From an uncultured Opitutaceae bacterium (GTDB taxonomy: Bacteria > Verrucomicrobiota > Verrucomicrobiia > Opitutales > Opitutaceae): 64,000 nucleotides of DNA. The position numbers and the translations under genes were made by a program. This document shows positions 56,168-64,000 of this stretch, one piece after another. Numbering within the stretch: position 1 is the stretch's first letter; the number at the start of each line of letters is the position of its first letter. The notes below the pieces were generated by a model. The model was not told the origin of the DNA. It searched no databases and was given only the letters and a program-made list of their open reading frames with translations. The DNA lies in the NCBI GenBank assembly GCA_937889545.1, contig CALAOT010000093.1, positions 1 through 64,000 of the forward strand. The letters are read 5' to 3'.

Positions 56168-56181
56168 CGCAAACGTTATCA
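56168..56181. promoter_or_regulatory. second LacI-type operator-like half-conserved site
   Basis: CGCAAACGTTATCA shares nine consecutive bases (ACGTTATCA) with the operator at 56089-56102 plus G and AA in the left half. The centres are 79 bp apart. It lies between the GH144 stop and the receptor promoter. Confidence 0.5.
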
Positions 56182-56211
56182 GTGGATTGATTCTGGCGCG
56201 GGCTGGGCCGC

Positions 56212-58413
56212 CTAGGGCCTCGGGCCCCGGTCCGGGGAGAAGCCAATCGCATCGAGCGCCGTCCGTATCTCCGGGTTGGCCATGAAACACTTCCACGCCA
56301 GCCCGGACCGGTGGTTCTCGATCATGACAACGATTTGCGCCTGATTAAGTCCCATCCAGACCGGTTGATACCAGTCGTCCGTCTCGTTGAAGCCATCATA
56401 GAAGCCGTAGATGCCCCATGTCTTGGGCCCCAGATCGCGGTAAAAATGCTTGAGGGCGGCCATTGACTCCTTCGGCGTGTAAGGAAACTCCCCCAGGGCC
56501 GCCGAACAGCAGATGGTTCCGTTGTCCGCGTTCGGCTGCGGCATTCCGCCGCCGGAGTTGATTCCGGCCGATAGGCCCCAGCAATCCGGCCCATAGCCTC
56601 TGAAATGCCCGGGATTGGCGATGCAGTAGGCGCGGTTGACGAGGGCGATGTTGCGGTTGTTCCAGAAGTAGTTCGTGAAGCGGTCCCTCTTGCCGCGCGG
56701 GTCGAAGCCCAGGAAGGAGAACTGCGTGAAGAACAGGCTGCCCCCGGAGCCTTCCCCGACATCGAGCTTGATGCCGTAGAAATTCCGCCCGCTGGCATAG
56801 TGGTCGCCAATGGTCGTGCGGCTCCAATTCCGGCGGTATTGGACCGCCGTGTCGGACTGGCCGGCCCAGCCCGTGTAGTAGAGGCTCGCGGGAACCGGAT
56901 GGGTCGGCGAGGCGATGGCGAGCAGGTAGGCAACCATCGTCTCGTTCCAGCCCACCAGCGGGTGGCTGATGTACCAGCCGTGGTCGGGCGACCAATGCCA
57001 GTACAGGAAGTCGCCGGTCGGGCTCTGCCGGTACCAGTCCCACTCGACCCCGCGCCAGAGGGAAGTGACCGTCTCGCGGATCTCCCTCTCAGCCGGCGTG
57101 TCGCGGTCGAAGTACTGGCGCGCCGTCAGGAGGCCCTGCATCAGGAACGCGGTCTCCACGAGGTCGCCGCCGTCGTCATAAGGGCCGAAGTAGGGAATGA
57201 CCTTGCCCGTCCGCCCGTCCAGGAAGTGCGGCCAGACGCCGTGAAACCGGTCGGCGCCCTTCAGGAAGCGCACGATCCTGAGGATACGTCCGGCGCCCTC
57301 CTCGCGTGTGACGAATCCCCGCTCGGTCCCCACGATGAGCGCCATCGCCCCGAACCCGGAGGCTCCGAGTGCGACAAGGTTCGGGTCGCCCGGCACGATT
57401 TCCGGGGCCATGCCGGCATTGGGGTGGCCCCGCTCCCAGTAGTAGCGGAAGCAGGCCTCCTGCACCATGGTGAGAAGGTCGTTGTCGCCGAGCTCCCGAG
57501 TTGTGGCCGACACGGCCGGGGACTCTGGGGATTCGGCGCCTGCCGGGGACACAGCGCTGACCTTGAAAAACGCCTTCAGCCCCGGCTTGCCCACAAATGC
57601 CGCATAGCGGTCGAGGTCCCCCTGCTGGATCCCGATCGGGTCGAACGTGATGCCATCCCAGGAGCGGTAGACCTTGTAGCGCAGGACATCGTCTTTTGGG
57701 TTCAGCGCCCATTTCAGATCGAAATGCCGCTCGCCCGCCTTTATCGCGAGACCCGCGGGCGCGGCGGGCGGCGGCTTCGCGGCCGCGCTTTCCCAACCGA
57801 ACTGAACGTCGTCGATGAAGAGCGTGTGCGCCTTGCCGTCGTCCAGCCCCTGCTCAAACACGGCGTCCGCCAGACGGCGCACGTCGAACCGGCTGTCGTC
57901 GGTGCTTCGGTAAATCGCCCGGAAATTGGCGATCGGCAGCCGCACCTGGGCCCATTGGCCCGCCTGCAGCGCCCCGCGCCCGGAAAGCATGTTGATCGTG
58001 AAGGTCGCCGCGCCGTCTGCGTCCTCCAGGCGGATGCGGGGCGCGTCGTCAGGCGCGAGGCCCGTCGGCGAGAGGCACCAGAAGGTGATCGTGTCCCCGT
58101 CGAAGTCGTTGAGGAGGCCGTAGCGGGAGCGGGTCTTGAGCTTCGCCTGCCAATCGCCGCCCGTGGCTGATTTCCAGGTCAGGCGCAGGGAGGTCGGAGG
58201 GACGACGAAGTGCCCCGAGTCGAGGGGAATCCTGCCGTTGACTAGGTCGAATGCACTTGGAGCCGTTACCGTTCCTTCACTCAGACTGTAGGAGCGGGCC
58301 GGGACGTTTTGATCGAAGACGACGTGGCGGTCATAGCTCGACTCGACGGGTCTCCGCTCGGACGCCGCCAGCAGCGGGCACAGGATAAGAGGGGCGAGGG
58401 CAAGGACGCGCAT
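56212..58413 (-). CDS. GH144-type endo-beta-1,2-glucanase candidate
   Basis: 733 residues from the ATG at 58413 (MRVLALAPLILCPLLAASER, signal peptide). Residues about 40-215 form a beta-sandwich, carbohydrate-binding-like domain. About 220-305 is a fibronectin III-like domain (PAAPAGLAIKAGERHFDLKW). From about 311 the alpha/alpha-barrel catalytic domain begins (FRYYWERGHPNAGM). Conserved parts match the glucoamylase-like/GH144 group: GWNETMVAYLLAIASPTHPV, FTQFSFLGFDPRGKRD, GYGPDCWGLSAG and ALGEFPYTPKESMAALKHFY. Characterised GH144 enzymes cut linear beta-1,2-glucan to sophorose and larger oligomers. Exact activity needs assay. It precedes the receptor gene on the same strand. Confidence 0.82.
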   Translation of the reverse strand: MRVLALAPLILCPLLAASERRPVESSYDRHVVFDQNVPARSYSLSEGTVTAPSAFDLVNGRIPLDSGHFVVPPTSLRLTWKSATGGDWQAKLKTRSRYGLLNDFDGDTITFWCLSPTGLAPDDAPRIRLEDADGAATFTINMLSGRGALQAGQWAQVRLPIANFRAIYRSTDDSRFDVRRLADAVFEQGLDDGKAHTLFIDDVQFGWESAAAKPPPAAPAGLAIKAGERHFDLKWALNPKDDVLRYKVYRSWDGITFDPIGIQQGDLDRYAAFVGKPGLKAFFKVSAVSPAGAESPESPAVSATTRELGDNDLLTMVQEACFRYYWERGHPNAGMAPEIVPGDPNLVALGASGFGAMALIVGTERGFVTREEGAGRILRIVRFLKGADRFHGVWPHFLDGRTGKVIPYFGPYDDGGDLVETAFLMQGLLTARQYFDRDTPAEREIRETVTSLWRGVEWDWYRQSPTGDFLYWHWSPDHGWYISHPLVGWNETMVAYLLAIASPTHPVPASLYYTGWAGQSDTAVQYRRNWSRTTIGDHYASGRNFYGIKLDVGEGSGGSLFFTQFSFLGFDPRGKRDRFTNYFWNNRNIALVNRAYCIANPGHFRGYGPDCWGLSAGINSGGGMPQPNADNGTICCSAALGEFPYTPKESMAALKHFYRDLGPKTWGIYGFYDGFNETDDWYQPVWMGLNQAQIVVMIENHRSGLAWKCFMANPEIRTALDAIGFSPDRGPRP

Positions 58414-58457
58414 GGATCGGGGAGGGAGAAAGGGGCAAATGCTCTTTTTGATTGCGA

Positions 58458-58471
58458 TGCAAATGTTGTCA
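58458..58471. promoter_or_regulatory. third operator-like site, between GH144 and GH3 genes
   Basis: On the minus strand TGACAACATTTGCA matches the receptor operator at 11 of 14 positions, with identical TGACAAC. A perfect TTGACA (−35-like) for the GH144 gene overlaps it. A matching −10 is poor. It is placed to act on both divergent genes. Confidence 0.5.
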
Positions 58472-58538
58472 AAAGGATACTTCCCCATGCGGGGACCGCT
58501 TGATCTCGCGCCTGCTGAGCCTGCATCCCGAAGCAATC

Positions 58539-60842
58539 ATGCAACGAAATCCCTCGATCATCCCCGTTCTCGTTTGGCTGCTACCTCTGGCCGTGCAGAC
58601 CGGTAGGCTCGCCGCGCAGACCGGGGACCTTGGGCCGCCGCAGGCGCAAGCCCGCGTCGACGCCCTACTCGGGCGGATGACTCTCGAGGAGAAGGTCGGC
58701 CAGCTTAACCAGATTTCGCCCGATTCGACCACCGGTCCGAAGCAGGCGGTCGAGAATGCCGATGAACTGATCAGGAATGGGTCGGTTGGCGGCATGCTCA
58801 ACGCGGTGACCGCCCGCGAGACCAATGGCCTTCAACGGGAGGCGGTCGAAGGGTCGCGGATGCACATTCCGATCCTCTTCGGGCTCGACGTGATCCACGG
58901 GTTCCGCACCCTCTTCCCGATCCCGCTGGGCCTTTCCGCGAGCTGGGATCCGGCCCTTGTGGGGCAGACCGCGCGCTACGCAGCCCAGGAGGCGTCGAGC
59001 CAGGGTGTCCGCTGGGTTTTCTCGCCGATGGTGGATATCGCGCGCGATCCCCGGTGGGGCCGGATCGCAGAGGGGGCCGGCGAGGACCCGTACCTCGGCT
59101 CGGCATTCGCCCGCGCATACGTCCGGGGCTATCAGGGAGAGAGCCTGGACAACCCGACCTCGGTCGTCGCGTGCGCAAAGCACTTCGTGGGATACGGGGC
59201 TGCCGAGGGCGGACGGGATTACAATACGACGGAGATATCGGAGCGCACGCTGCGCGGCGTGTACCTGCCGCCCTTTCAAGCGGCGGTCGGCGATGGCGTG
59301 GGGACCGTCATGTCCGCGTTCAACGCAATCAATGGAGTGCCGGCCAGCGCCAACGCCTTCACGCTCACCCAAGTGCTGCGCACCGAGTGGGGTTTCCGGG
59401 GGTTCGTCGACAGCGACTGGACTGCGGTCCGGGAGGTCATGCTTCATGGCATTGCAGACGACGAGAGGACCGCGGCGCTCAGGAGCTTCCTCGCCGGGGT
59501 CGACATGGACATGCAAAGTGGCATCTACTTGCACAATGTCGCTGGCCTGGTCCGTTCGGGCCAGGTGCCCATGGAGCGCCTTGACGAGTCGGTGCGCGCG
59601 ATCCTGCGGATCAAGGTCGCCCTGGGGCTCTTCGAGCATCCCTATGTCGGCGAGGCAGTCGTCCCGGACCCGGCGGCCGCTGCGCTGGGCGCGACGCTTG
59701 CGCGCAAGGCCGCTGAGGAATCCTTTGTTCTCCTTGAGAACCGGAAGTTCGGGGGCGCTCCGCTGCTTCCCCTTGCGGCGTCAAAAGGCAGGAGGATTGC
59801 ATTGCTCGGCCCGCTGGCGGACAGCGCCGAGGACATGCTGGGCTGCTGGTCGTGCCAGGCAGAGCCCAGCGACATGGTGACCCTGCGCAGCGCGTTGTCC
59901 GAGCGCGCGGCGCGCCAGGGGATGCATTTGTCCTTCGCTCCGGGAACGGAGGTGTCAGGCACTTCAGAGGCGGGGTTTTCCAAGGCGATGGATGCCGCGA
60001 GGAACGCCGACGTGGTTGTGATGGCGCTGGGAGAGAGCGGCCATAGCTCCGGCGAGGCCTCCTCCAGGTCCGACATCAACCTTCCTGGAAACCAGGAGAA
60101 GCTCCTGGAAGCGGTCGTGGGGACGGGCAAGCCCGTCGTCCTCGTTGTGTTCAGCGGGCGGCCGCTTTCGATCGCGTGGGCTTCGGAGCACGTCCCGGCG
60201 GTCCTGATGGCCTGGTTTCCGGGTACCCAGGCGGGCCCGGCGCTGGTGCGCACGTTGTTTGGCGATGCAGAGCCGGCCGGGCGGCTGACCGTTTCAGTCC
60301 CGCGCTCGGTCGGACAAGTGCCGATCTACTACAACCACCTGAACACCGGCCGGCCCCGCGTAGACCCGATCGGCCTGGGCGCGACCAAGCCGGACCCCTA
60401 TTTCGTCACCGGATACATAGACCAGGAGAACACGCCGCTCTATCCGTTCGGCTATGGGCTCACCTACACGTCGTTCAGCTATTCCCCCGCCCACGTGAGC
60501 GCCGCCACCCTCAGCAGCAAGGACATCAACCTTGGGAAGGCGCGGCTGGCGGTTAGCGCCGAAGTCAGGAACACCGGCAACCGCGAGGGGACGGAAACGG
60601 CGCAGCTCTACATCCGGCTGCGCGGAACAAGCGTCGCGCGCCCGGTGAGGGAGCTGAAGGGCTTCCAGCGCGTGCATCTTGCACCCGGAGAGAGCCGGCG
60701 CCTGGAATTCGAATTGGGCCGGGACGAGCTCGCGTTTTGGAACGCGGACATGAAGGAAGCGGCGGAGCCCGGCTCTCTCTACGTCTGGGTGGCGCCTGAC
60801 AGCGCGCGGGGAACGCCCGCGAAAGTGGAGCTGGCGGAATAG
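58539..60842 (+). CDS. bglX: GH3 beta-glucosidase, BglX-like
   Basis: 767 residues from the ATG at 58539 (MQRNPSIIPVLVWLLPLAVQ, signal peptide). The (beta/alpha)8 domain has the nucleophile Asp293 in GFVDSDWTA, substrate-site residues in KHFVGYGAAEGGRDYN, and FGLDVIHGFRT. The alpha/beta sandwich domain (ALLGPLADSAEDMLGCW, VVMALGESGHSSGEASSRSD) supplies the acid/base. A C-terminal fibronectin III-like domain begins about residue 675 (VSAEVRNTGNREGTETAQLY). Characterised GH3 enzymes remove terminal beta-glucose. In this locus sophorose or longer beta-1,2-glucooligosaccharides are likely substrates. It is periplasmic and divergent from GH144. Confidence 0.92.
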   Translation: MQRNPSIIPVLVWLLPLAVQTGRLAAQTGDLGPPQAQARVDALLGRMTLEEKVGQLNQISPDSTTGPKQAVENADELIRNGSVGGMLNAVTARETNGLQREAVEGSRMHIPILFGLDVIHGFRTLFPIPLGLSASWDPALVGQTARYAAQEASSQGVRWVFSPMVDIARDPRWGRIAEGAGEDPYLGSAFARAYVRGYQGESLDNPTSVVACAKHFVGYGAAEGGRDYNTTEISERTLRGVYLPPFQAAVGDGVGTVMSAFNAINGVPASANAFTLTQVLRTEWGFRGFVDSDWTAVREVMLHGIADDERTAALRSFLAGVDMDMQSGIYLHNVAGLVRSGQVPMERLDESVRAILRIKVALGLFEHPYVGEAVVPDPAAAALGATLARKAAEESFVLLENRKFGGAPLLPLAASKGRRIALLGPLADSAEDMLGCWSCQAEPSDMVTLRSALSERAARQGMHLSFAPGTEVSGTSEAGFSKAMDAARNADVVVMALGESGHSSGEASSRSDINLPGNQEKLLEAVVGTGKPVVLVVFSGRPLSIAWASEHVPAVLMAWFPGTQAGPALVRTLFGDAEPAGRLTVSVPRSVGQVPIYYNHLNTGRPRVDPIGLGATKPDPYFVTGYIDQENTPLYPFGYGLTYTSFSYSPAHVSAATLSSKDINLGKARLAVSAEVRNTGNREGTETAQLYIRLRGTSVARPVRELKGFQRVHLAPGESRRLEFELGRDELAFWNADMKEAAEPGSLYVWVAPDSARGTPAKVELAE

Positions 60843-60885
60843 CTCCAAGCCCGGTGCCGAGGGGAGCCTGCCGGGAGACGGCGAG

Positions 60886-60913
60886 AGCGCGGGCCCGGGC
60901 TCGCAAGCGCTCC
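60886..60913. other. hairpin between convergent GH3 and GH94 genes
   Basis: GAGCGC (60886-60891) can pair with GCGCTC (60908-60913) across a GC-rich loop. There is no T-run in either direction. It is a possible weak bidirectional terminator in the 95-bp gap. Confidence 0.3.
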
Positions 60914-60937
60914 CGTGAGCGACGGGGCCGCCCCGTG

Positions 60938-63900
60938 TCAGAGCTCGACGACAATCACGTTGTCGCCGGAGGAAAGAAGAGCCTTCACCGCATCCTCCCG
61001 AAAGCGCAGGCCCCCGACGCGGTACGGACTGGCCTCGCGCCGTCCCCCGGTGAGCTCAACGCCGTTAACGGTCACCGAGCCCGGGGCGAATGACCGGCCC
61101 TTGACCCGGTAGCGAACTTCGACGGGCCGGCCGCACAAGGTCACCCGGGCGGCGATCCCGTCGAGGCTCCGCGGCAGCACCGGGTCGAAGACCACGTCGC
61201 CGAACGACTCCCGCAGCCCGAGCAGGCAGGCGCGGACAGCGTGAATGAACAATCCTGGGCCGCTTGAATAGAGCCGCCAGCCGCCGCGCACGCGCACGGA
61301 TCCGGTCCGCAGCTCCTTCCACCGGAGCGCCGCCTCGACGCGATCATGGAAATCGGCGTCCGAGCTTGAGAAATACACATTGCTCTGCCTGGCCATCGCG
61401 TGGGGGACAACCTCCCTCAAACCCACCGGATTGACCACCTGCAGCGCGGTCCAGAGCCGGTCCGCGTCCCCGAGCTTGGCAGCGGCCTCGGCGTAGCGCA
61501 GGTGCGCGTGGACGTATTGCAGCCCGATTTCGCGGCCCACGTTCGCAGCCGTATCCGCCCGCTTGAAGAGGCGCTCCATTCCGCCGCCATAGGTCGTCGG
61601 TTCGCTCATTAGCCGCGCGCCGTCGGGGTACAGGAGCTCCTGGTTCACGATGGCCATGTGCCTCGCAGCCTCCTCCAGCGTGAAGAGCTCTGCCAGGATT
61701 GAGCGCGTCATCGGAAGCAGCCGGTAGCGGATGCCGGTCACGGCGTCCGAAGGATGGAGGAGGGGCCGGGTTGTCCCGTCGGCCTCCGCCACCAGGAACC
61801 CCGCGACAACGGAGCCCGGCATCAGCCGGTCCGCAAAATCGCGGCGCATGCGCGCGAGCACCATCTCCAGCCGCGCCAGGCGCGCCGGCTCTGATGCCCG
61901 GCGGAGGACCTCGGCCAGCTGCCTGAACGTCTGATACGAGAGCTCAACGGTCCAGGCGCTGATCATGCGCGTGCGCATCGCCGGGTCCGCGGGCTGCAGG
62001 GTGTCGTCCCAGTCCCCATCGCCGTAGTTGACGAGCGCCGTGCCGGGGACAAACCGGGCCTCGCATTGATCGACGACCCGGTCGCAGTGCTGGAGCAGGG
62101 TCTCTTCGGGGCCCACCGGGCCGAAGCTCTCCGGGTCCGTGTAGCCGGTCCTCCATCCCAGAAACGCCAGGTCGTTGCTGGCCTCAATGTAGTCACACAG
62201 CGCCTTCAACGGCCAGAATAAGACGTCGCCGTGGCTGTGGGTCTGCTGGATGGACCGATACGGCGGGTGCATGAACCACTGTGGCCAGGAGCCGTCGCGG
62301 ACATACTGCTGCGAGAACACGGTCTCAAGCATGCGGCGCGCGATCGGCCACTCGCGCTCGGCGAGAAGCCATTCGGCCGAACCCTGGCAGACGTCGCGCA
62401 CCCCCCAGGCGGCGCCGCCCTGCTGCTCCAGGCCATGCGGGGCCGAGAAGTGGATCGCGGCGTTGTGGGCAAGCCACGGCAGCATTTCGTCGAGCCTGGC
62501 CACCGCGGGCGCCAACCCGTCTCGGTCCCGCGGTTTTCGGGGGGAGGGGGACAGCGTCAGGCGCACCGGCGCGGGAGGAGGCGCAGCCGGTTCGCATCCG
62601 GCCCTCCATTCGGATCGCGCCGCCTCCACAGCGGCCGGGAGCAAGCCCGTGCCGTCCAGGGTCCCGCAGAGGATCACCCCGAATCGGCTCACCTTGGCTG
62701 TGCGAAGCACCAGGCAAGGCTGCCCCCGGGATCGCCCGTCCGCATAAAGCAGTCCATCGTCTCCGATCTGGGTCTCGCAGCCCGCATCGGCCGCGGCGAT
62801 GGCAAAGCAAGCTCCGGGAAGATGGCTCCCGACAACGCTGGCAGGGTCCGGTTTGCATGCGGCCCATCGCTCGTCGTGGAAGACGCGGACTTCTCCGGAG
62901 TGGTCGAATTCGTTCACGTCCAGCGCAAGGGTGTGCGTGACCAGGAATTCGGCCGGCTGTCCCCCGGTGCCCACCTGCAGCTCCAGGAATGCGGCGGCGC
63001 GTGCGCGGGAACACCATACCCGGGCCGTCACGACTTCGGCTCCCGAGCGATAAATCCAGCGCACATCCGATGGCGTCATGGCGAACGCCGATGGCACGCC
63101 AAGCTGCTGCCAGGAGCCCGCGCGGCGAATGAAGACCCGCTGGCCCGTCGCCCGCCCCAGGCCCAGCGTTTCCCGGAGCACCGGAAGGAGGCGGGCAAAC
63201 GTCGGGTTTCCCAGATAGGTCTGGACCGAGAATATTCCGGCCGCGTAGCACGTCGTGCCGAACTGGCCGGGATCGATCCAGCGCCAGGTGCCGCTGCGAA
63301 GGATGTGGCCGTGCGGCCGCGCAACGGCCGCCTCCTTGTCGCGCCCCACGACATGCGTCGCAACCCCATGGAAGAATGCGAGGAGCCCTCCGTCGGCCCC
63401 GCGCTCCTCGTGGCGGCGTTCGCCCGGGAACCATTCGGACCATTCGTTTTCCAGCGGCCGGTCCCCGTGAAGCCAGGGTGCGGTCACAAAAAGCGACGGC
63501 GTGGCCGGCGCCGCATCGTTCGCCAGGCCCGCGGCGCAGTGGGCTGCGACTCCGGGCGACCAGTCCGCGGGCAACACCTCGCGCAGGCGGTCGAGATCCG
63601 CGGCACAAGAGGCCTCGGGATGGTCGGGGAGGAAGCGGGCCACGAAGACGGTGTCGCTTGACGCGCCTGGTTCCAGGTCAACGGCCCGGCTCTGGAGCCC
63701 AGCCAGGGCGGATTCGTACTGGAGCCGGCGCGACTGCAGATTCCTGTTCCTCACGGCAGCCGGCACGCTGGCCAGGCGATGGTCCGAACCGAAGAACTGC
63801 CTTGCGTCCGTGCAGAACGCCGCGGCCCCGCCTGCGCAAGCGACAGCCAGCCACGGATGGCAGCCGCCGGCCGTCGGCTGATTCTGCCGCGCCAGCACGG

Positions 63901-64000
63901 CCCACCCCAGCCGCGCGTCCTCGATCGGAAGGACGTCTATGTACTGCGAAGTGAAGGCTTCGCTGTTGCGAACGGTTGCCTCGTCGCCCAGGCCCAGGTC
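60938..64000 (-). CDS. GH94 phosphorylase, probable 1,2-beta-oligoglucan phosphorylase, 5' end outside window
   Basis: 1020 residues are visible and the frame is still open at the window edge (LGLGDEATVRNSEAFTSQYI). The GTG at 63898 is therefore an internal Val. The length is already that of the long GH94 group that contains 1,2-beta-oligoglucan phosphorylases (about 1100 residues). The (alpha/alpha)6 domain has HSHGDVLFWPLKALCDYIEA and GDGDWDDTLQPADPAMR, where the general-acid Asp is expected. LHGDRPLENEWSEWFPGERR and SEPTTYGGGMERLFKRADTA are other strong blocks. No signal peptide can be judged because the start is missing. It would phosphorolyse imported oligosaccharides to glucose-1-phosphate. 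Cellobiose- or chitobiose-type GH94 is the alternative. Confidence 0.82.
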   Translation of the reverse strand, partial: DLGLGDEATVRNSEAFTSQYIDVLPIEDARLGWAVLARQNQPTAGGCHPWLAVACAGGAAAFCTDARQFFGSDHRLASVPAAVRNRNLQSRRLQYESALAGLQSRAVDLEPGASSDTVFVARFLPDHPEASCAADLDRLREVLPADWSPGVAAHCAAGLANDAAPATPSLFVTAPWLHGDRPLENEWSEWFPGERRHEERGADGGLLAFFHGVATHVVGRDKEAAVARPHGHILRSGTWRWIDPGQFGTTCYAAGIFSVQTYLGNPTFARLLPVLRETLGLGRATGQRVFIRRAGSWQQLGVPSAFAMTPSDVRWIYRSGAEVVTARVWCSRARAAAFLELQVGTGGQPAEFLVTHTLALDVNEFDHSGEVRVFHDERWAACKPDPASVVGSHLPGACFAIAAADAGCETQIGDDGLLYADGRSRGQPCLVLRTAKVSRFGVILCGTLDGTGLLPAAVEAARSEWRAGCEPAAPPPAPVRLTLSPSPRKPRDRDGLAPAVARLDEMLPWLAHNAAIHFSAPHGLEQQGGAAWGVRDVCQGSAEWLLAEREWPIARRMLETVFSQQYVRDGSWPQWFMHPPYRSIQQTHSHGDVLFWPLKALCDYIEASNDLAFLGWRTGYTDPESFGPVGPEETLLQHCDRVVDQCEARFVPGTALVNYGDGDWDDTLQPADPAMRTRMISAWTVELSYQTFRQLAEVLRRASEPARLARLEMVLARMRRDFADRLMPGSVVAGFLVAEADGTTRPLLHPSDAVTGIRYRLLPMTRSILAELFTLEEAARHMAIVNQELLYPDGARLMSEPTTYGGGMERLFKRADTAANVGREIGLQYVHAHLRYAEAAAKLGDADRLWTALQVVNPVGLREVVPHAMARQSNVYFSSSDADFHDRVEAALRWKELRTGSVRVRGGWRLYSSGPGLFIHAVRACLLGLRESFGDVVFDPVLPRSLDGIAARVTLCGRPVEVRYRVKGRSFAPGSVTVNGVELTGGRREASPYRVGGLRFREDAVKALLSSGDNVIVVEL

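Noticed and set aside
63898-63898. GTG at 63898 as the start of the GH94 gene
   Set aside because: The same frame stays open to 64000 with family-like sequence (LGLGDEATVRNSEAF), so the gene continues beyond the window.

Overview
The window is GC-rich and densely coded on both strands. It reads as a chromosomal segment of a Gram-negative, probably verrucomicrobial bacterium close to Opitutaceae. That placement is an inference from gene content and protein style: a chlamydia-like class Ic ribonucleotide reductase, membrane/TPR proteins of the TMTC type, an InlB-repeat secreted protein, a large TonB-dependent receptor, heptose isomerase, and polysaccharide-degradation genes. I see no phage, transposon, integrase or CRISPR array. 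The clearest mobile piece is an intein.

Layout. 1-2034: end of a TPR protein, then dinB. 2035-8106: leader with inverted repeats, nrdB, nrdA carrying a 378-residue LAGLIDADG intein, and a terminator. 8172-8943: a VapBC-like toxin-antitoxin pair. 9124-19476: mixed accessory genes (InlB-repeat secreted protein, TMTC/TPR membrane protein, glycosyltransferase, secreted esterase, a serine hydrolase broken by one in-frame TAG, histidine acid phosphatase, OsmC protein, small secreted protein). 19583-31806: housekeeping genes (argH, mutL, glgP, nucleoside transporter, gamma carbonic anhydrase, folA, ald, cyclophilin, gmhA, TauE-type permease, ruvC). 31820-34507: a PAS-rich hybrid sensor kinase with serine at the phospho-histidine position. 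34531-47942: hemH, gpmI, aspS, glnB, thrS, cysS, hemB, a Wza-like lipoprotein, an acidic unknown protein, pyrD, cysE and tRNA-Leu(GAG). 48015-52941: GYF-like small gene, large unknown membrane-anchored protein, a 39-codon candidate gene, and an SGNH/TPR protein. 53058-64000: a carbohydrate locus.

The carbohydrate locus is the most coherent functional system. A TonB-dependent receptor, a GH144-type endo-beta-1,2-glucanase, a GH3 beta-glucosidase and a GH94 protein resembling 1,2-beta-oligoglucan phosphorylase could together import and break down beta-1,2-glucan. Two LacI-type operator-like palindromes precede the receptor gene, one of them filling the spacer of a good promoter. A third lies between the GH144 and GH3 genes. 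The regulator is not in the window.

The other strong observations are molecular oddities in core genes. NrdB has Glu as first metal ligand and Leu where the radical Tyr/Phe sits. The nrdA intein is followed by Gly rather than Cys/Ser/Thr. MutL has lost all recognisable endonuclease motifs. The sensor kinase lacks its phospho-accepting His. Ferrochelatase has an internal Cys-rich segment like the [2Fe-2S] class. ThrRS lacks the TGS domain and carries a roughly 50-residue insertion.
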